Made by a program: the position numbers and the translations under genes
Assembly (NCBI GenBank): GCA_012845835.1
Contig: JABAKD010000023.1
Coordinates: 62,001 to 126,000 of the forward strand
DNA from: Undaria pinnatifida
Taxonomy: Eukaryota; Sar; Phaeophyceae; Laminariales; Alariaceae
DNA: 64,000 nt
Direction: 5' to 3'
In this document: positions 1 through 9,534 of the stretch, one piece after another
Layout of the letters: each line of letters starts with the position of its first letter
Position numbering within the stretch: position 1 is the stretch's first letter
Notes under the pieces: model-generated
The model's database searches: none
Told to the model about the DNA's origin: nothing
What the model saw: the letters and a program-made list of their open reading frames with translations, nothing else

Positions 1-660
1 GCAGTCCCGTCATCGGGGTAAGCGGGGGTTGAACAAGTGGTCCATGCAGTGACGCTTTGTGCTGTGATAAAAACACACGTTTTGGATGTACGACTACGAC
101 TACGTGGTATCTATACATGTAAGACGCAATGAAATCGGGCAAGTCTCATCACGGGGGTCAGTCAGCCAGGGTTGTAAAAATGGTCCATGCAGTGATAAAT
201 AACACAGCAGCATGATACCTCAGCACCAGTCGCAGTACACACTGGAGGTTGATATATAGCAGTAAACAGAAGCTGAAGTTAACCTGGGTGATGCTGGAGA
301 GCAGTCCCGTGGTTGGGGTTAGCGAGTTGTTCATGTAGTGACGCGGTGTACTACTACTGCTGTTACTCATTTTTCATACAACCACATGAACTCTTCGTAT
401 TAACGAGTACAAGTAGGGTGCGCAACTTCTTCAGGAATCGCAGTACACGTCGGTCGTAATAGTGTTGATAGCAGCAGTAATAGAGTAGTACCGAACAATA
501 TATACAGCAGGTGCTGTCTCTTACCCTTCGTTGTCGGTGTTCCGCCGGTAGGCCTTATATAGCAGTATACCGGGGCTTACGCTTACCAGTTGCGACTGTG
601 AATCCCGTTCGTTCCTGTCCCAGTGGTGGTTTCATAGGTGTTAGCAACGTTGTGGTACCA
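1..660. repeat. Diverged tandem repeat, unit about 150 bp
   Basis: Related blocks beginning GCAGTCCCGT recur at 1 and 301, with a weaker copy near 140. Each is followed by TGGTCCATGCAGTGA or a variant (TTCATGTAGTGA). Between them, TATATAGCAGTA-type strings recur near 250 and 555. No coding frame is shared by the copies. The block is noncoding and lies upstream of, or in an intron of, the plus-strand gene whose last exons start at 817. Confidence 0.55.
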
Positions 661-816
661 GGCAGGGCTTTGCCCATGAACGACCGCTTTCATTACGACA
701 GTGTTAAATTGTACGACTTCCTTTCCAACTTTGGAAATCGACGACAGCTACGTGGCCTTACTATTTTGAACATTCACTGAACGCTAGGTATTCCCATCCG
801 TTGTTGTCGATTGCAG

Positions 817-1363
817 AAGCCCTGCGAAGCAGCCGCCGAGGGCCGCCAAGTCGGCGAGCACATAAACACGAAGTGCACCGGCGACATCAAGGTCGGTGAC
901 CTCCTGAAGAAGGCAGGCGACCACTTGCTCGATATACATCCCGCATTCCATTCCCACGGTGCCACGAGGGCGTTCGACATCGAGGTACGTTCTACTCTTA
1001 TCTCGCGTCCTGTGTGTCACGAGTCGAGACATGCATGTCTCTTGCTCAAGACTAGGGGATGGCGTGCGGATATAGTCTATGAAGTGCGGCTCTTTTTCCA
1101 AGTACCAAGAGCAAGTACAACAATACCACAACAACTACTAACAACGAAACGAGCTCCAATAATTTGGATGGTTACGACGTCTGCTGGAGAGAAGCACGAA
1201 TACTTTTTTACACATACTTATCGACGTTCTCCCGTCATGCTTCAACGTTTGTGGACAGATCCACAAGATCATCGACAAAAAACAAGAGTGCAAGGTGCTG
1301 GGTACCTCCGCTGAGGAGGAAGAGTCCAAGCAAGCCTGCATGCTCCTTCGGAAGCAATGTTGA
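817..1363 (+). CDS. Last two exons of an unknown small Cys-containing protein (5' part off the window or unrecognised)
   Basis: Exon 817-984 (168 bp, 56 codons) follows the acceptor TTGTCGATTGCAG and ends GAG before the donor GTACGT. Exon 1259-1363 (34 codons plus TGA) follows the acceptor ACGTTTGTGGACAG. Both junctions are phase 0, so the frame stays open across the splice. The visible 90 residues are hydrophilic. They start KPCEAAAEGRQVGEH, contain TKCTGDIKVGDLLKKAGDHLLDI in pieces, and end with an acidic EEEE stretch and a C-terminal ACMLLRKQC. Five Cys are spread over the two exons, which could suit an oxidising compartment, but no signal peptide is visible because the start is missing. 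I do not recognise the family. The splice-site quality and frame agreement argue for a real gene. The product is unknown. Confidence 0.6.
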
Positions 1364-2235
1364 CAGCACGTTCTTTATAGAACGTTAAGTTGTGGTTTAT
1401 TATACCAGCATCGTTTTTTGAGAGCTATGCCTAAATGCGTGCTCTTCGTCTTTCAGGAATACAAATGTACTTCACATGTTTGCGGTGTGTGCGTTCAAGT
1501 TCCTGCTTCCAGCATGTTTTTTTTGGCACTGCGCTCCTTTACATCTTAAGTTGTAGTTTTCCTGTATCCTTGACAAGCGCGTGCCTGGTGTTTATGCACT
1601 GCGATAATTTATTATTGATGATCGACTTGGAGAGAGCTATTAATAAGTGTACAGGACCTAGGTGCTACCTGAGAGGTGGAAGGATATATATGCCAAGCAA
1701 GTCCTCCGACGTGCCCATCATGGACTGGGCGAATGGATGATAATAACAAACTCATAACCCTAATCGTCTCTATCCTGTACCGTTGTACTATATATGGACT
1801 TCTTGGCATTTTCAAGTCGCCAGTTGCGCCATTTGTGCTTCTTTTCCGCCTTTCTACTAAATGTCCATTCCTCCTTCCGCAAGCGTAGCGGGCGGCGCCC
1901 AGCCGCCCGCGAGCGAAGCCCTTGTATATATTATTTTGTGTTCACCCCTTTCTTCTTGGCTATTGTAGCGGGAGGAGTAGGTTCTACGTAACGTACGTAA
2001 ATATTTCCCCCGCAACTTTTATCATTGCTCCTGCATGCATTTCTGTATTTATTTGGAGTTTTTAGCGTGCAACGCATAATGAGAAAGTGTTATTTTAGAG
2101 GGAAGAGATATTAGAGATTATACTTGCCAGAAATCACAGTCGTTGCTTAATTACACCAACCGTCAACTGCTATACATTGCGAGTTGTTCGTACAACAGAC
2201 AGTTTTCAGTTTGTTTGCTATCGTTCATATCTCGT
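1364..2235. other. 3' flank without recognisable gene
   Basis: AT-rich sequence downstream of the TGA at 1361, presumably including the 3' UTR. Apart from the hairpin at 1884-1922 I see no splice-bounded exon, RNA gene or element here. Confidence 0.4.
1884..1922. repeat. Dispersed GC-rich hairpin, copy a
   Basis: GCGTAGCGGGCGGC, a short loop, then GCCGCCCGCGAGCGAAGCCC. The two arms are complementary over GGGCGGC/GCCGCCC. Related hairpins occur at 21094-21132, 37885-37930, 46389-46435 and 57678-57722. Copies share the frame GCG(A/T)AGCGGGCGG...CCGCCCGCG.(G)CGAAGCCC. Confidence 0.65.
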
Positions 2236-2320
2236 TGTTTTTGTTGTTGTTGTCATACATTAACTCTTGTCGAATATCTAGAGTCCGTGGTCACCGAAAT
2301 TGAAAGGTGCTGGAGCCCTA
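2236..2320 (-). mobile_element. Fragment of SINE-like family S with (TTG)n
   Basis: TTGTTGTTGTTGTC, then TTAACTC and GTCCGTGGTCAC, aligns with the (TTG)n end of the copy at 8146-8420 and with the reverse complement of 55915-56056. Homology fades after the GTCCGTGGTCAC block. Confidence 0.5.
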
Positions 2321-3116
2321 GAAAAACCCGAAAACCAAGTGAAATCAAAATTCGTCCGGGAAATACTACGCTTTCCCGCCCAAAAACGCAAGATACGAAG
2401 AAGAAGGCGCACAAGTAAAATGATCCAACGTGCAAAATGAACTCGCATGGCCGCGGGTATCCACTCAACTACGGCATAGACTTCCCCCGTTCTTACAACT
2501 AACCAACTCTCGGCTACAAACTACAGTCAGTGGTTGGGCTGCCTGCACCGTACGAACCGCACGGTAATCGTGAGCACAGACGTACGCGCCTGCTGTCTGG
2601 AGTGCTGTCAGAGTGACTACCCGCGGGCATGCAGTGAAAAAAGAGCAATCGAACCAAAACCAACCATCCAAACATCAGTGATCGCCCCGTCTTCCTGGGT
2701 TATCTGACAGGTTGCAGCGCAGCTACGACCCCGGCGCTGAAAATTGAAAATTGCAGGGGGTCGTTCCCCATGAAGGGTATACAATTCTATCAACTCTACA
2801 AAAATCAGTGAAGTAAGTATCATGTTGTACTACTGCCTCGTAAAAAAAAATTGAAAAAAGACGATCTCGCATATATGCAGTGTTGAGCAAGCAGTAACAT
2901 CTTCCATGTGCAGCTAACAGCAGTGTACGGGCTATATCATATCCAATACCTGGTACATGTACAGTAGTACGTGCTCGTACGCATTGAGAACGACAGTCTT
3001 CACTATCCCTCGGCAAACGGTAGGACAGGGTCAAAAGTCTATGTTAGAATTTCCTAAAGTAACAACATATAGGCTACATATTAGGGTAACGTAAGAGACC
3101 CTGGAACTTGTATAGA
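2321..3116. other. No gene recognised
   Basis: Unique-looking sequence without a convincing exon, RNA gene or element on either strand. Confidence 0.35.
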
Positions 3117-3272
3117 CTATCGGTTGATACCGCTGGTCGGGGTTCCATTGCAAGAGTCCTTCCCATTCGTTCGTACCCGATTCTGAGGATTTTCTTTTTT
3201 GTGGCAAGGAGCAGCGGGCACGCGCACCGTCCTCACGTGGTCCTTCAACATCTCCACTTGGCTCGCCATCAG
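3117..3272 (-). CDS. Candidate terminal exon, unknown protein
   Basis: On the minus strand an open frame of 51 codons plus TAG begins directly after AAAG, a possible acceptor. It starts LMASQVEMLKDHV, a short amphipathic helix, continues with a basic stretch and ends TPTSGINR. No upstream exon was found and the acceptor is weak, so this may be chance. The family is not recognised. Confidence 0.25.
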   Translation of the reverse strand: MMASQVEMLKDHVRTVRVPAAPCHKKENPQNRVRTNGKDSCNGTPTSGINR

Positions 3273-3653
3273 CTTTCAACTGCAGCGCAACATAATCAAT
3301 CAACTTTGGCCTGGGATCAGACAACCATTTTCTAAAGGAACACCTAACCGTGACCAGTGTTTAGCCTCTCGAATCATATATATTGTGTCTCATCGGGTTG
3401 TCCAAAAGCGAGCCTACGTAAGCGTGCACCAGCCACAAGCTGATACACGCTACACGTAGTTTAAATGTAAAAGAGCGCGAGTGGTAAATGCGTCAGGTTT
3501 ATGACCGCATTACGACAAAACGCGTAAGGGTAGAGCAGCAGTATCACGACTACTCCGGCAGAGATGGCAATTCTCGGTCGGCAGTGTGTACAGTGCTGTC
3601 AACTCTTGGCATTACCTCTGCCATCCATCCTTCGCGACAATACTAACGACCCA

Positions 3654-3912
3654 GGCTTCGGTGGGGGGGTCCCCTTTTGGGCCTTTTATTTCAGTGGCTA
3701 GGGGTCACTCGCACGAGTAACCCCTTTGTGTTCCTATGCAATCTTTCGTTTTCTTTTTGTTTTACATTGACGAAATCAATCCGCAATGCAAAGATGATCT
3801 AAGCTGCGGCAAACCAAGTTCCTAAACCATCTTCATCCGTAGGGTACAGAGCTACTCGTGCGAGTATCTCAAACACACCAGTGAAAATGGGGGTACCCCC
3901 CCTACCGTAGCC
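3654..3912. mobile_element. MITE with ~70-bp imperfect terminal inverted repeats
   Basis: The left end GGCTTCGGTGGGGGGGTCCCC matches the reverse complement of the right end, GGCTACGGTAGGGGGGGTACC. Further in, both arms carry a TTTCAGTGG/TTTTCACTGG block and the palindrome ACTCGCACGAGT at equivalent depth. The element is 259 bp with no coding capacity. No clear target-site duplication was seen. The superfamily is unassigned. Confidence 0.7.
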
Positions 3913-4559
3913 TTGGTCTAACATCATCTCGCATCACGCAAACCGGTGACCAGCAACCGTCCATCCCGCCGATGAAGCCCCTTCAATTCAGTAAACGAGT
4001 AATAGTATTTGGTCAACCTCGGCCGATGTATCAGACGGGCATGAAAAAACGTCTTGGTCACCTCAAAAATCATAAATAATCATGTACGTACCACTCAATG
4101 CAAAAGGCCGTTTTCGATGCCAAGGGCCGGTGAAACATGTTGAGTTAATATCTGTGAAACGCCTAACAAAGGAATGAAGCAGGTATACACATCATTTCAA
4201 CGATACACCTCGAAAATATGAGTCAAGGCACGTACGTGTGATATGAAACACAGAGTGACCGATGCAAAAAAAAACAGTACTGGCCACAGCAGCATGCGAT
4301 GCTTAGTTAGGGGTTCAACTTACGATAAAAGCCAGCAAGGGAAAATGGGTGTGCTGACAATGATGGTCGCGTTAGTTTAGGCGGAAATAACGATTTAATG
4401 TCGAGACAACATAAACGACACAGTGCACACAGCGCGATCGAATTGGCACCCCCAACCTATGCAAACATCGAATCCCATCGATGAAAGCATACGCGAACGA
4501 AGTAGCACACACTACCGACGAAAAATCGACCTCATTACTGCAAGAATCGTACATATATA
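3913..4559. other. No gene recognised
   Basis: No exon, RNA gene or repeat that I can support. Confidence 0.35.
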
Positions 4560-5045
4560 TATTGAGCTGCCCCGCCCGTCCCGCCCCCCGCCCCCCCCAT
4601 GATGAACTGGTGAATTATTTCCAAAACCGTCAGATTTATCCCCTTGAAGGATTTGTAATTTCCACGCACAAATTGAGCTGCCCCCCCCCCCCCCCCCCCC
4701 CCCCGTCTCCCCCCCCTTCCCCCCTTCCCCCCCCCTCCAACCCCGCTCCCTTCTGATCAAAATCAGGCCCGCTCACGTCCTTCAACTCACCGCGCTCCCC
4801 TCACTGGTTATGAATATTCGACTTACCCGATTCACTTGATAAACGGATGCATTTCCTTCCACAGCTGTCAGATTTTGTCCTCCTCAGAAACGGGTTTTAT
4901 AGTTTCCGCGCACAGACTGACTAACATCACCCTGTTGACTCTGATAGTTGCAAGGGGAGTCGCCGACCTATAACTTTTGAATGAGGACACGCAACCCGCA
5001 ATACGCGCGATCGGAGTACCACACACAGCTTGCAAAGATAACGCG
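4560..5045 (-). repeat. Dispersed repeat family X, copy left of the gypsy element
   Basis: The reverse complement of about 4790-5045 matches 9605-9860 almost collinearly. Shared blocks include TTTGCAAGCTGTGTGTG, CTCCGATCGCGCGT, CTCCCCTTGCAACTA, CAGGGTGATGTTAGTCAG, CGGAAACTATAAAACCCG and GACAAAATCTGACAGCTGT. The outer part holds long C tracts, including about 24 C at 4681-4704. Together with 9605-9860 this forms a ~260-bp inverted repeat around the gypsy remnant. Confidence 0.8.
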
Positions 5046-5084
5046 CTCCTCCGTCCCGGGGCTAACTTAGCATTTAGGCCTGCA

Positions 5085-5560
5085 ATGGAGAAGTTGGTGC
5101 GACAAATCTTGGCGGAGCTCGCGGCCCCGCCAGTCCTTGTTATTTCGATTGGAACGGCGTCGTCGACGGCTCACGCCCATTCCACGTATATTGCGACACT
5201 TGCATCGACGGGTTCGGTGCCGTTCTCGACCAGGAGCAGGCGGACGGCTCCATAAAACCCATCGCATACATCAGCCGCGCTACGCTCGACTCGGAGAGAC
5301 ATTGGACTCCTCTTGATTGGGTGGCTGGCAGCGTTGTCTGAGCTCTCCAACGCCTCCGTGGCTACCTTTGGGGCATCAATTTCCGTATATTATCTACTGG
5401 AAAGCATCAGCAAAGTAGGGAAGCACAACGCCCGAGTCCAGAGATGGCTCGAGTTCCCCATCGCGTTGGACTACACACTCGAGCACCGCAAGGGAAGCGC
5501 TAACGGCAACGCCAACTTTCTGTCTCGCCTGCCGGAGCCTGCCATGAAACATGCCGGCAA
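5085..5560 (+). pseudogene. RNase H domain of the gypsy remnant
   Basis: One frame gives VYCDTCIDGFGAVLDQEQ, IAYISRATLDSERHWTPLD, and a second frame gives HNARVQRWLEFPIALDYTLE and FLSRLPEP. This is the characteristic end of Ty3/gypsy RT-RNase H. A stop codon sits between AGSVV and the RLRGYLWG block, and the DHKAL-type block is lost to a frameshift near 5390. Confidence 0.9.
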
Positions 5561-6689
5561 TGGTTCGAAGAGTCCTACCCCTGTTGATGATGCTGGCATA
5601 TACCTCATAAGGGCTTGCGGGCTGCACATTCCTTGCTCTTCGATTCCGGGTGTCGGCTTGGGTATCCTACTGCTCTGCACCGAACGGAAATGCCTTGGGC
5701 GGACTCCCTTTTATCCCTGCCGACTTTTGTGGTTTTTGCAAACGGGCCTCGTATGAGGGTGGAGAACCTTACTTCTCCTTCGAGGACATCCGTTGCACGT
5801 GTTTCTTCACCCGTCGCCACCGTCGGTAGCTCTCCCGGCCGCGAGGGGGCTTCCCGTGCAGCCGACAACGATTTCGCTTCGGTTTTCCTGTACCCACCTC
5901 GGTTAGTATGGGTTCCGCAGACGTCCCGGCTACCACGACGTCAGTTGTCTAACCGACTCCTTCCCAAGGTCGGCACAAGGCACTAACTCGGTCAAGCCCG
6001 CGGGCCCGGCCGCGTTCGTCTCTAACTCGCCAGCGCTCCGGCGCCCCAGACGATGACGCAGTCTTACGACTTCGTCTCCACTCGGACGCGCCGGCATTCA
6101 GCAACAGCAGCTGGTAAGGCACCCCGTGCTGTCGACTATGGCTTCGGGCCCTGCGGGGCCCCTTCAACCTCTTCAAGGCGTGTTACCACCCCGCCGCAAG
6201 TTCCACGGTCGCGACCAGCTCCGCCCGCCGCCGCAACCCTTGCTCTTGTCGACTTGCTGGTCCGCACGATGCCACTTCCGTCCGACCGCGACCACGCAGA
6301 GTCTATGGGGACCGCTCACGCCTCTCTTGGTGAAACGCCGACTGCACCTACAGGGATGCCCTCGACGTCGCTGGTTAAGTGCGGTATGCTGATTCTGTCG
6401 CGCGTTATTCGCATGCCGATTGGAAGTGAGAGCAGCACGCTGAGCCAACGTGACACGCCGCAATGCGTTACATATCTATCGGCCGGCCATCGGCCTTGCC
6501 GCCCGACTTGTTTGTGTGCTACACCTCGCACAACCGTCCCTTCCTTCTCAGTCATCCATGAGTTGGCGGGTAAAGGTCGATTGCATAAAACTTACGACGA
6601 CATCGCCCTACTCGTTCGAAATATAACACCGTCGCCGACAAGGTCTGACAAACCCAACTCTGTGGGGCGAGCTGCTTGCTTGCTAAACG
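5561..6689 (+). pseudogene. Decayed linker between RNase H and integrase
   Basis: Short coding-like pieces (GVGLGILLL at about 5650, DDIALLVRNITPSPT at about 6600, GRAACLLNDEPVRIYV at 6660-6715) fall in different frames. They continue the gypsy polyprotein, with Pro/Arg-rich low-complexity sequence between them. Confidence 0.6.
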
Positions 6690-7490
6690 ACGAACCCGTT
6701 CGCATCTACGTGCTTCTGCTCGTGCGCCTTTGGAAAATGCAAGGTTGTCATTCCACGGCCTCTTGCCACCTTGTCACCACGCGCACGTTGCGCATGCTGG
6801 AACGGTTTTTTTGGTGAGTTGGCATGAATGTGTGCACCCGGTGGTAGCTTCGCCACTGCTTGAAGTGCCATGCGCGGAAAACCCCACGGCTGACTGTCCG
6901 CTGGCCCATCATCACAATGCCTCCGCCGGAAGGTCCAGGTGTCGCCATCAGTGTTGACTACTTCGGCCCCCTTCCGGTCACACCACGAGGCAACACCTAC
7001 ATCCCGCTGTTCACCGATCGCTTCAGTCGTCGGGCCGACATGTTCCCCGTCACTCCCGCTGATTTCACCGCGGAGGGTACAGCCAATATCCTGGTGAACC
7101 AATACATCCCTTGTGGGGGTGTCCGCGCACCATACTCTTGGACGACGGCCTGCAGTTCTGCTCCAAGCTTTCACAAGCTGCATATCGGCTGTTGGGCGTA
7201 CACAAGCCTGTTACAAGCTCCTATCATCCCTATTGAGACGGGGGCGTTGACCGGGTGAACCACACACTAGTGCAAATTCTAGCTATTTGGTCGTGAACGA
7301 GCGACAAGGCAATTGGGACTTCCATCTGCCTCAAGTCGAATTCGCTTACAACAATCTCGTCAGCTCGCGGACGGGCCTGGCGCCCAACGAGGTCCACATG
7401 GGAAGCCTCCCACGTCTTCTTCTGACAGTTTTCGATCGCACCGGTATTGTGGGACGCCAGAGTCAGACTCGCGACCACCTAGCCTATTGA
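6690..7490 (+). pseudogene. Integrase HHCC finger and catalytic core, mutated
   Basis: CHSTASCH and later CLKCHARK supply the HHCC zinc finger, with a stop in the linker. The core gives PPEGPGVAISVDYFGPLPV with the first Asp, then FTDRFSRRADMF. The second acidic site appears in another frame as LLDDGLQFCSKL. The third site reads GGVDRVNHT, with Asp where this family has Glu, right after an in-frame stop at about 7237. VEFAYNN and LAPNEVHMGSLPRLLLTVFDR follow. The domain cannot be functional as it stands. Confidence 0.88.
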
Positions 7491-7957
7491 GATTTGGCCA
7501 CCGACCGGCAAAAACGCGCGAACGACATTTTTTTCTCACACCATGCCCTCACCGCTTCTCGTTTCAACCGCAGAAACCCCGACCTCGTCGACGCGCTGCG
7601 CGCGGCACCGAACTCTTCCGTGGGTGCTTGGGCATCGATGTATAACTCTGCCTCAACCATCCGTCAGAGTGTGAAGGCGAACACGGACGCCAAGGTTCTC
7701 AGCGCCAAACACTTTTGCTGAACTGGACGGGCCCTCACAAGACCCCGGCATTAGGTCCCTCATCTGCCGCCGAGGGCCCGAGCGGCTCGCCACTCGGGGA
7801 CAACCCCCTCTATTTGAACCTCCCTTCTGACCTACCCGGTTCGGACGCTCGTCGACGCGTGGTGGTTGAACGTTGCAAGCCCTGTGCCAATCTCCACGAC
7901 AGCGGGGGCATGCCCAAATACTCTACCAGCGGGGCTGACGCAGTACGTGCTCAATAA

Positions 7958-8145
7958 TGTTTCCAAGAAGACCCCTCGATACCACGTCACTGGAGACGAC
8001 GTTTCGACCGCCCTCCAACGGCTGGAGGTGGAGCAGATCACAGGCCATCACTTGGTCCGGGGGCGAGGTGGCGTCATCGTGGTGCTATACAAGATGCATT
8101 GGGCGGGTCTCAATGCACCTTCCTGGGAACGGGAAATGGACCAGT
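7958..8145 (+). pseudogene. Chromodomain of the gypsy integrase
   Basis: The frame reads LEVEQITGHHLVRGRGG followed by VLYKMHWAGLNAPSWERE. This fits a chromodomain: VE.I..H, an aromatic/hydrophobic strand, W.G and the SWE motif. Chromodomains at this position target chromovirus integration to chromatin marks. The frame is interrupted at 8146 by a SINE-like insert and resumes at about 8568 with FRYRAGTPDQH. Confidence 0.8.
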
Positions 8146-8567
8146 TGATGTTGATGTTGTTGTTGTTGTCGAATTAACTCGCACGATCAAGTCCGTGGTC
8201 ACACGACAGGCTCCAATCACTCTGGAGAGCTGAGGAATACCCCAGGGAAGAACACAAGCAATACAAAGGTGGTACACGCATACATCACAGCTGATGCAAT
8301 TCATGCCTCCACCAGAAACATGTAATAGTGAAATCGGGAGTCAGGCTACGATGTGCCAGGTCTATACTGGTGCATACGTCTCACTACTCGCGCCTTGAAA
8401 AAACCGACTATACCGCTTGCCACCCAAGAAAGACTACAAAATATATATTTCACGTAGTACCTATCACTACGCATGCGCACGACAGACGCAAGTAAATTGG
8501 AAAAAAGAAACAAAGAAAGAAAAGAAGACAAATTAAAAAAAGAAAATACAGGGCCTAAACCTTTCCC
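8146..8567 (-). mobile_element. SINE-like family S insertion inside the gypsy remnant
   Basis: The gypsy frame stops after EREMDQ and resumes after about 420 bp. The insert begins with TTGATGTTGATG(TTG)n. Read on the minus strand it ends in an ACA/AAC-type tail preceded by GACCACGGACTTGA and a CCAGAGTGATTGGAGCCTGTC block, with CATCGTAGCCTGACTCCCGATTTC further upstream. The same order is found at 55770-56056 (+). A minus-strand frame in this copy reads CISCDVCVYHLCIACVLPW, a Cys/His cluster; the other copy retains only part of it. No obvious tRNA boxes were seen. Confidence 0.75.
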
Positions 8568-9055
8568 GCCCCACATTTTTCGTTACAGGGCCGGCACTCC
8601 GGACCAGCACCGCCAAGCCAACCGCCTCTACCGCCGAATGCGTATCGGAGCGGCACAGCGCGACCTGTCCCGTAACAACGGGAAACGTTTGCTAGCGCCG
8701 GGCTACGCTCGTGATACCGGCGCCAGCTGGCTTCGTGGCTACCACGGCACGATTCTCCTTGAGGGGGCCCACGTTTGTTACAAGGGATACGATGGATTGC
8801 GGTGGCTTGGAAAAAACAGAGCGGGCACAACCGAGGACAAGGTATATCTGGTCCCATTCCTGAACGACTCGAGGCCGATCAAAACTTCCTCTCCATTCGG
8901 CGCCCTACACGACTTCGACAGGGGCCGTACGAGGCTCTTGGTGCCTGCAAGATCACATCACCAGCGCGTTTCCGCGGAGGATCCAACGTAACGTATATGA
9001 ATCTCGAGGCGCGGCCGTGGCCAGTTGACGTTCAAGCCGCCACCGCGTCTCGCTA
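8568..9055 (+). pseudogene. C-terminal tail of the gypsy polyprotein
   Basis: An open frame from FRYRAGTPDQHRQ through NRLYRRMRIGAAQRDL and APGYARDTGASWLR to YLVPFLND, then a frameshift into a Ser/Arg tail. This region follows the chromodomain in the same polyprotein family. Its co-linearity with the upstream part shows that 8146-8567 is an insertion. Confidence 0.75.
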
Positions 9056-9534
9056 GTTCTTAATTTTTTTCTGGGTTGTGATGTCTGGAATCTTCGTCTT
9101 TGGGCTCTTTGTTTTGCTTCAGGAGTCTTGGTTTGAGGTTAGGGGCGGTTGGTACCATCGTGGTATAGTACGTACGTGCCTGGTGGCACATGTTAAGAGG
9201 TATGCATTTATTTACGAAAAGCTATCATGTTTAGAAACTCAACCGTACGTACTTGGCGAGAAAGAGATGCACATCAAAAATACAGCAAGCAAGAAGAAGG
9301 TCTGGCCATGCAATGGCAACCACAACAAGCACGTGGGCAAAAAAAATGCGACCCAGCACAAATGCCACTACCCACCAGACCAGCCATAAGAAAATACAGT
9401 AAAAAAAACAGTCAGTACCACGTAAAAAAAAAGGCGCGTACTGCTACAGTAAGAAAGGGGAAGAAGAACCTGCTTATAGTGAGCCCGCATAGCTGTGACC
9501 ATGACGAATTGTGTACTTCAAGGGTGAGGGACAT
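9056..9534. other. 3' flank of the gypsy remnant; no LTR recognised
   Basis: Contains a purine-rich GAGGTTAGGGGCGG at 9135 that could be a polypurine tract, followed by TGGTACC. With no matching copy upstream of 5060 an LTR cannot be shown. A-rich sequence follows at 9270-9460. Confidence 0.35.

Larger units (their letters stand above)
5060..9055 (+). pseudogene. Ty3/gypsy retrotransposon pol remnant (chromovirus type), multiply broken
   Basis: Domains run in Ty3/gypsy order on the plus strand: RT thumb/RNase H about 5085-5560, HHCC finger about 6690-6890, integrase core about 6917-7490, integrase C-terminal part 7490-7950, chromodomain about 7960-8145, and a C-terminal tail 8568-9055. The RNase H region reads VYCDTCIDGFGAVL, IAYISRATLDSERHW, then HNARVQRWLEF. 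Reading frames change many times and in-frame stops are present (TGA in the RNase H at about 5337, TGA just before the integrase third acidic site). The gag, protease and most of RT are missing, because the 5' end abuts repeat X at about 5045. No pair of LTRs was found. The element is inactive. The assignment to gypsy is secure by domain order; the lineage name is inference from the chromodomain. Confidence 0.9.
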
